Positions 23,641 to 31,336 of a stretch of DNA of 64,000 bases are shown piece after piece. The stretch spans positions 1-64,000 of the forward strand of contig JAOUMR010000006.1 of NCBI GenBank assembly GCA_029881435.1, read 5' to 3'. Position 1 is the stretch's first letter, and the number at the start of each line of letters is the position of its first letter. The position numbers and the translations under genes are program-made. The notes beneath the pieces were generated by a model that was not told the DNA's origin, made no database searches, and was given only the letters and a program-made list of their open reading frames with translations. The DNA is from Nitrospira sp. Lineage in GTDB: Bacteria; Nitrospirota; Nitrospiria; Nitrospirales; Nitrospiraceae.

Positions 23641-24272
23641 GCCACGCACCAATCGGGCAAGAAGATGCGTACATCGGCTGCCCAGGCATCCGCATCTTCA
23701 TCGATACTGTCGAAAAGATCGCACAAGGTCAACACCATCGCATCCGTCAAGGCTAGATAGCGCTCAGCCTGTCTCCTGAGTGTCTGCGGATCCGTCTCGC
23801 CTCGCTCAACGGCTCGTTCGAGTTGCCGCCGTCCGAAGCCGTGATGCGCTTCTTCCTGTCGCAACAAGATCCGGCGGAGGCGTCCAAACGGTGCAGCCCG
23901 CTTCGCCAATCCTTGCTCTATACGTGTCAGGATGGCTTCACCCAAGCCTTCGAGGACCACTTGCTCGCCAAGGAACGTCTCCATGAGATCTCGGCATGCC
24001 AGCGCATCGTTCAGCATCCTCCGGTATTCTTCTAACGCGGGAAGAAATGGAGAATCACGGAGGTGTTTTGGCGACAGCCACACAATGGCTCCCTGAAAGA
24101 CCCGTGCATGCATGGCTTCCTGCCTGGCCTGGCTGAGAAGGAATCGGCGCGCTCCGGAGTCTTTGGACAAGGCGGCTTGGGCCTTTGCGCAATCATGGGC
24201 CATCCGCTCGCCATGCTCCAGAAAGGTCAAGAGGCGCGCGATCGGGACTTTCTCATCAGGATGGGCCAACAT
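23637..24272 (-). CDS. Ferritin-like diiron domain protein
   Basis: A four-helix bundle with the full set of potential metal ligands: Glu in LEHGERMAHD, ExxH in ARQEAMHARVF, Glu in EQVVLEGLGEAI and ExxH in RQEEAHHGFG. This arrangement of E, ExxH, E, ExxH is that of ferritin-like oxidases and hydroxylases. ATG 24272 has AAGGAG seven bases upstream and overlaps the end of the DUF547 gene by 17 bp; the 54 extra residues in the track are an artefact. The role is unknown. Its neighbours are a radical SAM protein and a glycosyltransferase, so it may oxidise an intermediate of a small-molecule or cofactor pathway (inference). Confidence 0.78.
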   Translation of the reverse strand: MLAHPDEKVPIARLLTFLEHGERMAHDCAKAQAALSKDSGARRFLLSQARQEAMHARVFQGAIVWLSPKHLRDSPFLPALEEYRRMLNDALACRDLMETFLGEQVVLEGLGEAILTRIEQGLAKRAAPFGRLRRILLRQEEAHHGFGRRQLERAVERGETDPQTLRRQAERYLALTDAMVLTLCDLFDSIDEDADAWAADVRIFLPDWCVA

Positions 24273-25092
24273 GATTTTGCTCCTTGGGTGAGATTCCATT
24301 GAGGTTCCAGTCATACTCGAGGTACTCGATGCGGTATTCCGATTGCAGGAGGTCCTGAACCAGTTCCGGATCGTTGACGTAACGCGCGATGTAGACCAGA
24401 ACCGACCCCGCAGCTCGTGTGAAATCCTCATCAAACCACTTGAAGATCATCGAGAGCGATGCCACCTTCTTCACACGATCAAACCGATTCCGCGTCGGGT
24501 CGTTGATAAACTCCCTGGCGACACGATTCAGCTGGAGTTCAAGCTGTTCCGGCTCGAACGCCCAAGATTGAAGCCTCGGACAGGACAACGACGCGCATAC
24601 GATGGCGAAGTGGATCCGCGGCTCATGGAATTGCGCAATCAGCACCTTTCGTTCCAGATCGTAGAGATTCAGGATTCCTCCGCCGACATGATAGTCCCGA
24701 TCGATAAAATAGCGATACCGTCCCCAATAACTCATGGGTGAGTACCTATCGAGAATGCCCTTGATGGCAAAGGCGTTGTAGGCATTGATCCAGAAAGCCA
24801 ATCGCTCATTCTTCGTCTTGAGCGCATTGGGGTCTACGCGGTCGAGCTGCGCGAGATAAATCGATAGCCGATCATCAGACTGGATCGCAGGATAATCGAC
24901 GCTGCCATCTGTAACATGGGCCTGTACCACATCATGAAGCACCTTGTGCGAGAACTCTTCTGGCGGAATCGAATTGGGAGGCGTGAAGGATGTCGGAACC
25001 GTGGAACATCCCGCGAGGACAATCGCGAGGCTCACAGTGACGCATTTCATGAAGCCCGTCGTCTTCGTCACCATTGCACCGGGGTTTGCCAT
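24256..25092 (-). CDS. DUF547 lipoprotein
   Basis: A lipoprotein signal (CVTVSLAIVLAGC) is followed by a DUF547 domain with its hallmarks: NERLAFWINAYNAFAIKGIL, LNLYDLERKVL, PRIHFAIVCASLSCP and a C-terminal ASLSMIFKWF. The conserved Cys and His residues (HFAIVCASLSCP) recall a papain-like/transglutaminase-type core, but activity has not been shown to my knowledge. It overlaps the radical SAM gene upstream by 25 bp and the ferritin-like gene downstream by 17 bp. Starts at 25074 and 25050 are also possible; none has a clear Shine-Dalgarno, which fits translational coupling. Confidence 0.85.
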   Translation of the reverse strand: MANPGAMVTKTTGFMKCVTVSLAIVLAGCSTVPTSFTPPNSIPPEEFSHKVLHDVVQAHVTDGSVDYPAIQSDDRLSIYLAQLDRVDPNALKTKNERLAFWINAYNAFAIKGILDRYSPMSYWGRYRYFIDRDYHVGGGILNLYDLERKVLIAQFHEPRIHFAIVCASLSCPRLQSWAFEPEQLELQLNRVAREFINDPTRNRFDRVKKVASLSMIFKWFDEDFTRAAGSVLVYIARYVNDPELVQDLLQSEYRIEYLEYDWNLNGISPKEQNHVGPS

Positions 25093-26126
25093 GCCGCAAT
25101 GGGGTGTCGTAGTACCGACCCGATCACGCGTCCGTCTAGCCTGTTACAGGACGATCGATCGGAACAACGTTGAATTGCTTGTCGATCAAACCGCGCCAGG
25201 ATTTCGCTCAGTGAAGACTCGAGAAGATTCCCGGCCTCAGGGAGTGACAAGCAGGGGGAGACATGACCCGATGCATCGATGGCAATACTATACCGTCCGG
25301 CATCGCACGGGCTGAGCGTTTCGCCGCTGAGCCATGCTACGTTGTCCTTCGCGTATTGCCGCAAATACCCAGGTGGGAGGGCATTCTCTTTCAGCAGCCC
25401 CTCAAATACGGCGCGTGCCTGTTCACGCTCATACATCAACAAGGGTTCCTGCTTTCCGTACAGTCCGACGTCCCAATGATAGGCGCCGACAACCGGTAAG
25501 AAACCCCGCTCTTGAGCAAACCGAACCATCTGGGTGACTTCCTGGCGATTGATTTCACTGACGATACAGGTCAGAAACTTGGGATGACGATAGCCTTCCA
25601 GTAGCTTGAGACCAGCGAGCACGTGATCAAGTTGATCGGCACCTCGGATACGTTCATATGTGAGAGGGTCCAGCGTATCCAGGCTAATCGAAAGTGTGAC
25701 CGCAAGGGCATCGAACGTTTGCACGAGACTCTCGGTCAATCTGGTGCCGTTTGTAATGAGTGTAATGTGAAATCCAATCTGAACCAAATCTTGAAGAATT
25801 GGCACTAAGTCCTTTCGTAGTAATGGCTCTCCACCCTGCATGAAGACGAACCGAACGCCCTCCCTGTAGAGTCCTGTAAAGACTTGCCGAATCTCCTCGC
25901 GGGACATTTCATACCGACCAACGTTCAAGGGAAGGTTGCAGTATCCGCAAGAGGAATTACAGCGAAGGCACGCCTGGAAAATAGCAAGCACCGGTCGTTG
26001 ACAAACCAGATTGGTTAACCCACCCCAGAAGGCTTGGAGGAGACCAGGCTTCTTGCCCTCGAACGTCGAAGGCTGGCTACCGCGATCATGAAGTGTTTGC
26101 TTAGCTCGTCCAATTTGTATCAGCAT
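25068..26126 (-). CDS. Radical SAM/SPASM domain protein
   Basis: The radical SAM cluster motif CxxxCxxC is present as CNSSCGYC, followed by the GGEP motif (MQGGEPLLRKD), the SISLDTLDP ribose-binding strand and a C-terminal SPASM-like Cys set (SPCDAGRY...VSPCLSL...CSDRSSC) expected to hold an auxiliary Fe-S cluster. Relatives modify peptides or small molecules by radical chemistry; the substrate is unknown. ATG 26126 (MLIQIG) is preferred to the TTG of the track. First gene of the overlapping operon with DUF547, ferritin-like and TIGR04283-like genes. Confidence 0.87.
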   Translation of the reverse strand: MLIQIGRAKQTLHDRGSQPSTFEGKKPGLLQAFWGGLTNLVCQRPVLAIFQACLRCNSSCGYCNLPLNVGRYEMSREEIRQVFTGLYREGVRFVFMQGGEPLLRKDLVPILQDLVQIGFHITLITNGTRLTESLVQTFDALAVTLSISLDTLDPLTYERIRGADQLDHVLAGLKLLEGYRHPKFLTCIVSEINRQEVTQMVRFAQERGFLPVVGAYHWDVGLYGKQEPLLMYEREQARAVFEGLLKENALPPGYLRQYAKDNVAWLSGETLSPCDAGRYSIAIDASGHVSPCLSLPEAGNLLESSLSEILARFDRQAIQRCSDRSSCNRLDGRVIGSVLRHPIAAWQTPVQW

Positions 26127-26324
26127 GCGCTCCGTCGGGATACCCTGCCCAGATCTGTACAATCACGGACCGTTTTTTTACCACGCTTCAAAGGCTGTCT
26201 CTCGTGTCCCTTCTAACAAGCCTTGTAACACCTTGAAATTCATAGTCCATGGGTTTTGTGCTACCGGCATGTGCCTTGCTGAGAACTTCCCGGCCAAGAT
26301 GATTTCTTCCACAGGAGGTTCATC

Positions 26325-26702
26325 ATGAAGCAAGATCAACAGAAAATCCACCTCGTGACAATCGGAGGACTGACCGCAATCTTGTTGGCTGCACCCTCTT
26401 TCACCATGGCAGGCCAACAGCATGAGAAAAGGTCAGGTGCCGCGTCACCTTCATCTCCTACCGCACGTCACACCCCAGCTGTTGCGCACCATTCCGACAA
26501 TAGGCCAGGCCCAGCCTGGAGGACAATCGACGGGACCGTCACGCACATGAAAGATACGGTGTACACAATCGAGGACTATGAGGGAAACCAGGTGCAACTC
26601 TTCGTGAGCCGAGAAACCAAACAACTGGGGGGTCGTAAGAAAGTTGGTGATCATGTTCGTGCTGAAATCACCCACGGCGGTTTTGCCAATTCAATTCACT
26701 GA
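26325..26702 (+). CDS. Small secreted protein, function unknown
   Basis: A strong Shine-Dalgarno (AGGAGGTT) precedes ATG 26325. There is a signal peptide (VTIGGLTAILLAAPSFTMAG), a His/Ser/Pro-rich linker and a small beta domain of about 60 residues (IDGTVTHMKDTVYTIEDY, then LFVSRETKQLGGRKKVGD). The last part reads like an OB-type fold. I do not recognise a named family. It stands alone on the plus strand and converges with the lactonase gene, with a strong hairpin between them. Confidence 0.8.
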   Translation: MKQDQQKIHLVTIGGLTAILLAAPSFTMAGQQHEKRSGAASPSSPTARHTPAVAHHSDNRPGPAWRTIDGTVTHMKDTVYTIEDYEGNQVQLFVSRETKQLGGRKKVGDHVRAEITHGGFANSIH

Positions 26703-26713
26703 TCGGTTCATAC

Positions 26714-26741
26714 GCAGCCCGGCTCGATTGAGCCGGACTGC
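26714..26741. terminator. Strong hairpin between convergent genes
   Basis: GCAG-c-CCGGCTC-gatt-GAGCCGG-a-CTGC: an 11-bp stem with one mismatch and a four-base loop, 12 bp after the stop at 26702. No U-run follows on either strand, so it may work as a rho-assisted or bidirectional terminator. Confidence 0.5.
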
Positions 26742-26839
26742 GCTGTCCCGAGTGTTTGTCGGCCACTGATTCAATTTCTTACAGAGCTGTTTCAGGCACG
26801 CTGTGCACCGAGTGAGTAGGTCAATCTCTCGGTGAGTCG

Positions 26840-27934
26840 TTACTGCGCCACAAGGCCGTTTACCCCTGCAGGCAGACCAGAGATGCCGGTCAGAAGAGTA
26901 AGCTCCCCGCTGCCACGATTGACACGAAACACATCGATCGTACGTGCAGTTGCATTGAGCACATAGAGGAACTTGCTGTTTCGGTTTAAAGCCATATCGA
27001 TTGGAGTGGCCCCGGTACGTCCTGCTTCGGATGCGAGCAAGGTCAGACTTCCAGCGCGCCCCACGCGATAGCTCGAAACGGTATTGCTGCCCGTATTGCT
27101 TGTATAGGCAAATTTCCCATTTTTGGTTATGACGATCCAACAGGCTGCTGATTGAAAATCGGGGACCGACCCGCTGCGAAGTGACAACTCGCCGTTTTTC
27201 AGCGTATATGAAGATACTGCACTGGCATTCGGCGCTCCACCAAATGCTTCGCTTACAATGAGGACGCCTCGTTTATTGAAGGAAAACCCGAATGGAGTGA
27301 CGCCGGACGAGGGTTGAGAGGCTGGCCCCACCGCAACGCCGTCGTCGTCCACCGTATAGGTGTTGATAATTTGAGTGGCTTTTTCTGTTACTACCAACGT
27401 ATTTCCTTCGGGATTAAACTCAATTTGTGCTGGCGCTGTTGCAGGGCCACTGAGCGATTGAGTCGACCCAGGGATCGGCTCCAACGTATTGCGACTAGTC
27501 AATGTAAACCCAGTAATATTGCCAGGTCCGCCCGCGTTTAACACGTAGACCCAGTCTTCGTGCAGCGCGATGCTGATCGGACGCACTCCACCGGAACTCA
27601 CCTTACACGTGAGCGTTAGGCCGTGATCATGGATCTGAAACACCGACACCTCGTCACTTCCTGCATTCACAGCAAAGAGGGTCTCTCCGTCGTCGCTAAT
27701 CGCGATCGCACCTTGATTGCCTAGGCCATCTCCTGATCCGGCACCCTGAGTGGGAAAGCTTCCAGCTGGAATCAATGTTTCACCACGCTGTTCAAACGCC
27801 AAAACCGCATTTCCGGAGGTGGCATTCGACATGGTATACACCATCCTCCCATTCTGACCGGCAAGGACGTCGCCGATCATCCACTCAGATAGGGCTATTG
27901 CCACTGCTATCATGCGTACGAACGTTTGTCCCAT
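26840..27934 (-). CDS. Secreted beta-propeller protein, lactonase (PF10282) family
   Basis: A signal peptide (ends near GDVLAG) is followed by a seven-bladed propeller with the repeating pattern of 6-phosphogluconolactonase-like proteins (AISDDGETLFAVNAGSDEVSVFQI, IEFNPEGNTLVVTEKATQIINTYTV, MALNRNSKFLYVLNATARTIDVFRV). The family includes true lactonases and many proteins of unknown role; export makes a role in the pentose phosphate pathway unlikely. ATG 27934 has AGGAGG ten bases upstream. Four TGTGA repeats at 11-bp spacing lie 65-102 bp upstream, suggesting control by the adjacent OmpR-type system. Confidence 0.83.
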   Translation of the reverse strand: MGQTFVRMIAVAIALSEWMIGDVLAGQNGRMVYTMSNATSGNAVLAFEQRGETLIPAGSFPTQGAGSGDGLGNQGAIAISDDGETLFAVNAGSDEVSVFQIHDHGLTLTCKVSSGGVRPISIALHEDWVYVLNAGGPGNITGFTLTSRNTLEPIPGSTQSLSGPATAPAQIEFNPEGNTLVVTEKATQIINTYTVDDDGVAVGPASQPSSGVTPFGFSFNKRGVLIVSEAFGGAPNASAVSSYTLKNGELSLRSGSVPDFQSAACWIVITKNGKFAYTSNTGSNTVSSYRVGRAGSLTLLASEAGRTGATPIDMALNRNSKFLYVLNATARTIDVFRVNRGSGELTLLTGISGLPAGVNGLVAQ

Positions 27935-27998
27935 GAAGAACCTCCTGTGTTGACTAAGTGCACTGTCACCCTTGACGAACCACCATAGTGATGAGATG

Positions 27999-28036
27999 TC
28001 ACAAAACTTTCACATCTCGATCACATAACAGTCACA
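27999..28036 (-). promoter_or_regulatory. Four direct repeats at 11-bp spacing (OmpR/PhoB-type operator)
   Basis: On the plus strand TCACA starts at 27999, 28010, 28021 and 28032, each exactly 11 bp apart (TGTGA on the lactonase strand). An 11-bp period is the hallmark of tandem binding by OmpR/PhoB-family regulators, and half-sites such as CAGTCAC and CTTTCAC resemble the E. coli pho box half-site CTGTCAT. A further in-phase CTGTCAC begins at 27963. Confidence 0.65.
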
Positions 28037-28173
28037 AACCGAAACACTCAGATTGATTAAAGGGTGGTCACGCGCTCAGCCGTGAGGGAGGCTTGGGAAC
28101 AGTTTTGCAGGTGGTTGGTAGCGTCATCCCAAGAGTGAATGCAGACCCTCTTGATCAGAATCTCCTTGAGGAG

Positions 28174-29703
28174 CTACGCCTTAGGTGACGAATCACGAAT
28201 CTCGATGGATGGCTGAACCGTATGCAGATGAAATGTGAAGGTTGTTCCGTCATTCAGGATACTGTGAGCTTCAATGGAACTTCCGTGAAGCTCGAGGATT
28301 CGTTTGGAGATGGCCAGACCAAGTCCTGCCCCAGGTGCTCTCCCTTGCTCACTGTTGCCAACTCGATAGTAGCGATCAAAGATGTACGGGAGGTCCTCTG
28401 GTGGAATCCCGCAACCGGTATCCGTAACCTGAGTCACCAGCTTCTCATTCTCAAAACTCAGGGTCACGATGACAACGCCTCTTTCGGGAGTATGTCGTAT
28501 GGCATTGACGATGAGGTTTTCAAGCACTCGTTCGATCAGCCCAATGTCAGCCGAGACAAATGGGAGACCGTCCCGTATATCCGTCTGAAGATGCACCTGC
28601 TTCTTCTCGGCCATAAACCTGAGCTCTTGAACCACATCTTGGACCAACTCGCTGAGGGAAAACGGTTCGATATGAGGCATCATTTCCGGAGAATTCAATT
28701 TGGCCAGTTCAAATAGCTCAGCAATCAACTTACTTAACCGCTCGCCATGCTTCGTGGCAATTTCAAGATAGGTGCGCTGCTCCTGTGGGGACAACGTGCC
28801 TTCCTTCATGCTCAGGGTCTCAAGATAACCCTGGAGCGATGTGAGAGGCGTGCGAAGGTCGTGGGAGACATTGGCGACCAGTTCGCGCCGTAACTGATCA
28901 GTCTGATTAAGCTGCGTGACTTGCGTGTGAATGCGATCGACCATTTGGGTAAAGATTGTACCCAATTCGTCAATTTCATCTCGCGGCTCAGCGCGCATCG
29001 GTTGCAGATGAGATTGGTCGGTCACCACTGATTGTTTCAAGAAATCGCTTCGTTTGAAGCGCTCCATCGTCACGGCGAGCGCCCTGAGCCGGTGAGTCAA
29101 GACCCTGAGTGTGAAGAGACCAGTCACAAGAGCAAACAGCATCGTTGCCAGCACGGCCCACAGGCTCAATCGGAGAATGTAACTCCCTTCGAGCATCTGC
29201 GATACGGAGTCAAATTCCTCTCCGCCCAAGATTACGTACAGATACCCCTGGATTGAACCACTCAGAGATTCGATGGGAAATGCTGAAAAAATTTTTTTGC
29301 GACTGAGATCACGAGGGTCGTCACCTAAGATGGGGAGGTCCTCGGCTCCCGACAAGAACTGTTTGAGTGGGTCGAGAGTGATACTCTGTCGCTTCACCTT
29401 TGAGGGGGGGGCCGAAAAGGTCAGGATCCTTCCCTGATCATCGAGCAGATAGACTTCGATACTGGGATTGATCACCATGAGTATGTGAAAAATATCCTTG
29501 ATGGCCTCCTCATTCACCAGTCCTTCCTGCATCAAGAGCTTTTCAGACACGATGCGTTCGGCCAACGTCCGGTTAAGCTTTTGGTTCACCTCTTGGAAAT
29601 GCAACCTGGTCGTATACAGAGTCAGTACAATGGCCCCAGCGCCTATGAGGCAAAATAGCCCGATGAGAACACTTGCAAGCTTTCCGTACAGAGTAGTGAA
29701 CAT
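28174..29703 (-). CDS. Sensor histidine kinase, PhoR/EnvZ-like
   Basis: An inner-membrane kinase with helices near 7-30 and 175-200, a periplasmic sensor of about 145 residues, HAMP, HisKA (NVSHDLRTPLTSLQGYL) and HATPase (NLIVNAIRHTPERG, DTGCGIPPEDLP, GAGLGLAISKRI). It follows the response regulator gene by 10 bp and is therefore its cognate kinase. The regulator belongs to the OmpR/PhoB class. Nothing in the sensor region tells the stimulus. Confidence 0.93.
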   Translation of the reverse strand: MFTTLYGKLASVLIGLFCLIGAGAIVLTLYTTRLHFQEVNQKLNRTLAERIVSEKLLMQEGLVNEEAIKDIFHILMVINPSIEVYLLDDQGRILTFSAPPSKVKRQSITLDPLKQFLSGAEDLPILGDDPRDLSRKKIFSAFPIESLSGSIQGYLYVILGGEEFDSVSQMLEGSYILRLSLWAVLATMLFALVTGLFTLRVLTHRLRALAVTMERFKRSDFLKQSVVTDQSHLQPMRAEPRDEIDELGTIFTQMVDRIHTQVTQLNQTDQLRRELVANVSHDLRTPLTSLQGYLETLSMKEGTLSPQEQRTYLEIATKHGERLSKLIAELFELAKLNSPEMMPHIEPFSLSELVQDVVQELRFMAEKKQVHLQTDIRDGLPFVSADIGLIERVLENLIVNAIRHTPERGVVIVTLSFENEKLVTQVTDTGCGIPPEDLPYIFDRYYRVGNSEQGRAPGAGLGLAISKRILELHGSSIEAHSILNDGTTFTFHLHTVQPSIEIRDSSPKA

Positions 29704-29713
29704 TCAGCTACTC

Positions 29714-30454
29714 CTACTGGTGTTCCTCGGTAAAGCTGTAGCCAATACCCCAGACCGTCAAAATATACTGAGGATGGCTCGTATGGCGTTCGATTTTGGC
29801 TCGTAGACGATTGATGTGAGAGTTCACGGTATGTTCGTAGCCGGCGTGTGCATACCCCCACACCAAATCGAGTAATTGCGAACGGGTATACACCCGACCT
29901 GGGTGTTGGGCGAACTGAAGTAAGAGATCGAACTCTTTGGCTGTCAGGTCTAGGACGTTGCCGCATAATGTAACTTTACGTTTCTCGCAATCAATCATGA
30001 GATCGCCCGCTTGAATTATGTGGTGCTTGTCGGAGGCTCGTTGCGCTTCAAGCGCCTCCATGCGACGAAACAATGCCTTCACCCGAGCCAGGAGTTCACG
30101 AATGCTGAATGGCTTCGTCAGATAATCATCTGCGCCGACCTCGAGACCAAGGACGCGATCCAATTCAGTCGACTTCGCCGTCAACATCAGAATGGGTGTG
30201 TAGTTGGGTTTCGTGCGTACATTTCTGCATACTTCCAACCCTTCCATCCCTGGAAGCATGAGATCGAGAACGATTAAATCGTAGGCATGAGACAGTGCTT
30301 GTTTGAGGCCGGTCGCGCCATCCTCCGCCAGATGGACGTCATACCCTCCATCATGGAGATGGAGCTCCAGCAGACGAGCAATGTCCCTGTCATCTTCAAT
30401 TACAAGAATATTTCGTGGCTTTACGCTTTGCCGATGCGGTGCTTCATCTGCCAT
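29714..30454 (-). CDS. OmpR/PhoB-family response regulator
   Basis: The receiver domain has IEDDRD, the phospho-acceptor Asp in LIVLDLMLPG, and the conserved Thr (LTAK) and Lys (LTKPFS). A C-terminal winged helix follows (LDLTAKEFDLLLQFAQHPG and VNSHINRLRAKIERHTSHP, YILTVWGIGYSF). First gene of a two-gene operon with the kinase. Three degenerate 11-bp repeats lie immediately upstream, matching the array before the lactonase gene, so autoregulation is likely. Confidence 0.94.
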   Translation of the reverse strand: MADEAPHRQSVKPRNILVIEDDRDIARLLELHLHDGGYDVHLAEDGATGLKQALSHAYDLIVLDLMLPGMEGLEVCRNVRTKPNYTPILMLTAKSTELDRVLGLEVGADDYLTKPFSIRELLARVKALFRRMEALEAQRASDKHHIIQAGDLMIDCEKRKVTLCGNVLDLTAKEFDLLLQFAQHPGRVYTRSQLLDLVWGYAHAGYEHTVNSHINRLRAKIERHTSHPQYILTVWGIGYSFTEEHQ

Positions 30455-30465
30455 GATTGCTAGGA

Positions 30466-30498
30466 TATCAGGCGATTATCACGAAAGCATCACAGATG
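30466..30498 (-). promoter_or_regulatory. Three 11-bp direct repeats upstream of the regulator gene
   Basis: Plus-strand units TATCAGGCGAT, TATCACGAAAG, CATCACAGATG: TCAG/TCAC cores at 30468, 30479 and 30490. They have the same period and orientation as the 27999 array. They begin only 12 bp from the start codon, so binding here could repress or the message may be nearly leaderless. Confidence 0.5.
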
Positions 30499-30567
30499 GC
30501 CGGAGCTGATGAGTAAGATATTCACACGCTTAGGCAGGGATCGGTGGAAGGATCAGACACCGACAGC

Positions 30568-31332
30568 TTAGTGGGCCGCTTTTTCAAAAATGATATCACC
30601 GTAATAGGCGGTCGCTCGTTCCTGTGTATTATCCGTATCGCTCATGATGGCGATGCCGTTGATCATCGGCGGTTCTTCTCCGAATGCTTTTGTATAATCT
30701 TTGTAGATATTGCGCGACTCTTTGACCCATATGCCGAGATTGTGTGGACCACTTTCCACGACCACCATTTTGACAAAATCGGTATAGGCGTTATCAATAA
30801 TCTCGCCGACCGGTGCCTTCCGTTCCCAGACATAGTTGATCGCCCCGATCGGAATGTCTCCGAACAATACTTGGCCCGCCTTGTACTTGAGCTTCTTCCC
30901 AAAACTCACCTTATCGGGGTCGTATTCAAAGGTGATGTAGAGGCGGGCTGGATAGTCGTCGCCGTCTTTGCGCGTGGCATCGCTATTCTGCAGCAGGTTG
31001 TCGACTTTCCAACGCCATCGCACGATGGGAAATTCCTTGGGGTCGATCTTGACTTCCTTGGTCAATCCCGATGCGGACGCATCGCTCGTGGCCTTGATGA
31101 CGACATGTTCACCGTCTCTCACCAACTCGTATGATGTGAGCGTGTGGATGTTTTTGAAGGTTAAGGGCTTCCAGCCATCCGGTAGACGGCCGCCTGGTTC
31201 GCTTACGGAAAACTTTCCGACTTCAAGCACAGGCGGACCCTGCGCCAAGAGCCATGCTGGAGCGATAAACAGCCAGATGGCAACAACTACGCCTATGACT
31301 ATCAGCACCGTGCTGCCTCCTTCAGGCGCCAT
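30568..31332 (-). CDS. DUF3047 protein, membrane-anchored or secreted
   Basis: An N-terminal hydrophobic helix (TVLIVIGVVVAIWLFIAPAWLLA) precedes a beta-sandwich domain with the DUF3047 features: PDGWKPLTFKNI, RWRWKVDN, ARLYITFEYDP, NYVWERKAP and a C-terminal SDTDNTQERATAYYGDIIF. The function of the family is unknown; the fold suggests carbohydrate or lipid binding. It begins 4 bp after the stop of the FAD oxidoreductase gene and ends a TVP38-oxidoreductase-DUF3047 operon. Confidence 0.85.
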   Translation of the reverse strand: MAPEGGSTVLIVIGVVVAIWLFIAPAWLLAQGPPVLEVGKFSVSEPGGRLPDGWKPLTFKNIHTLTSYELVRDGEHVVIKATSDASASGLTKEVKIDPKEFPIVRWRWKVDNLLQNSDATRKDGDDYPARLYITFEYDPDKVSFGKKLKYKAGQVLFGDIPIGAINYVWERKAPVGEIIDNAYTDFVKMVVVESGPHNLGIWVKESRNIYKDYTKAFGEEPPMINGIAIMSDTDNTQERATAYYGDIIFEKAAH

Positions 31333-31336
31333 CCCC

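Noticed and set aside
22963-26126. Arsenosugar biosynthesis cluster
   Set aside because: Only the glycosyltransferase resembles the named family; no methyltransferase, ArsS-type protein or arsenic resistance gene is present.
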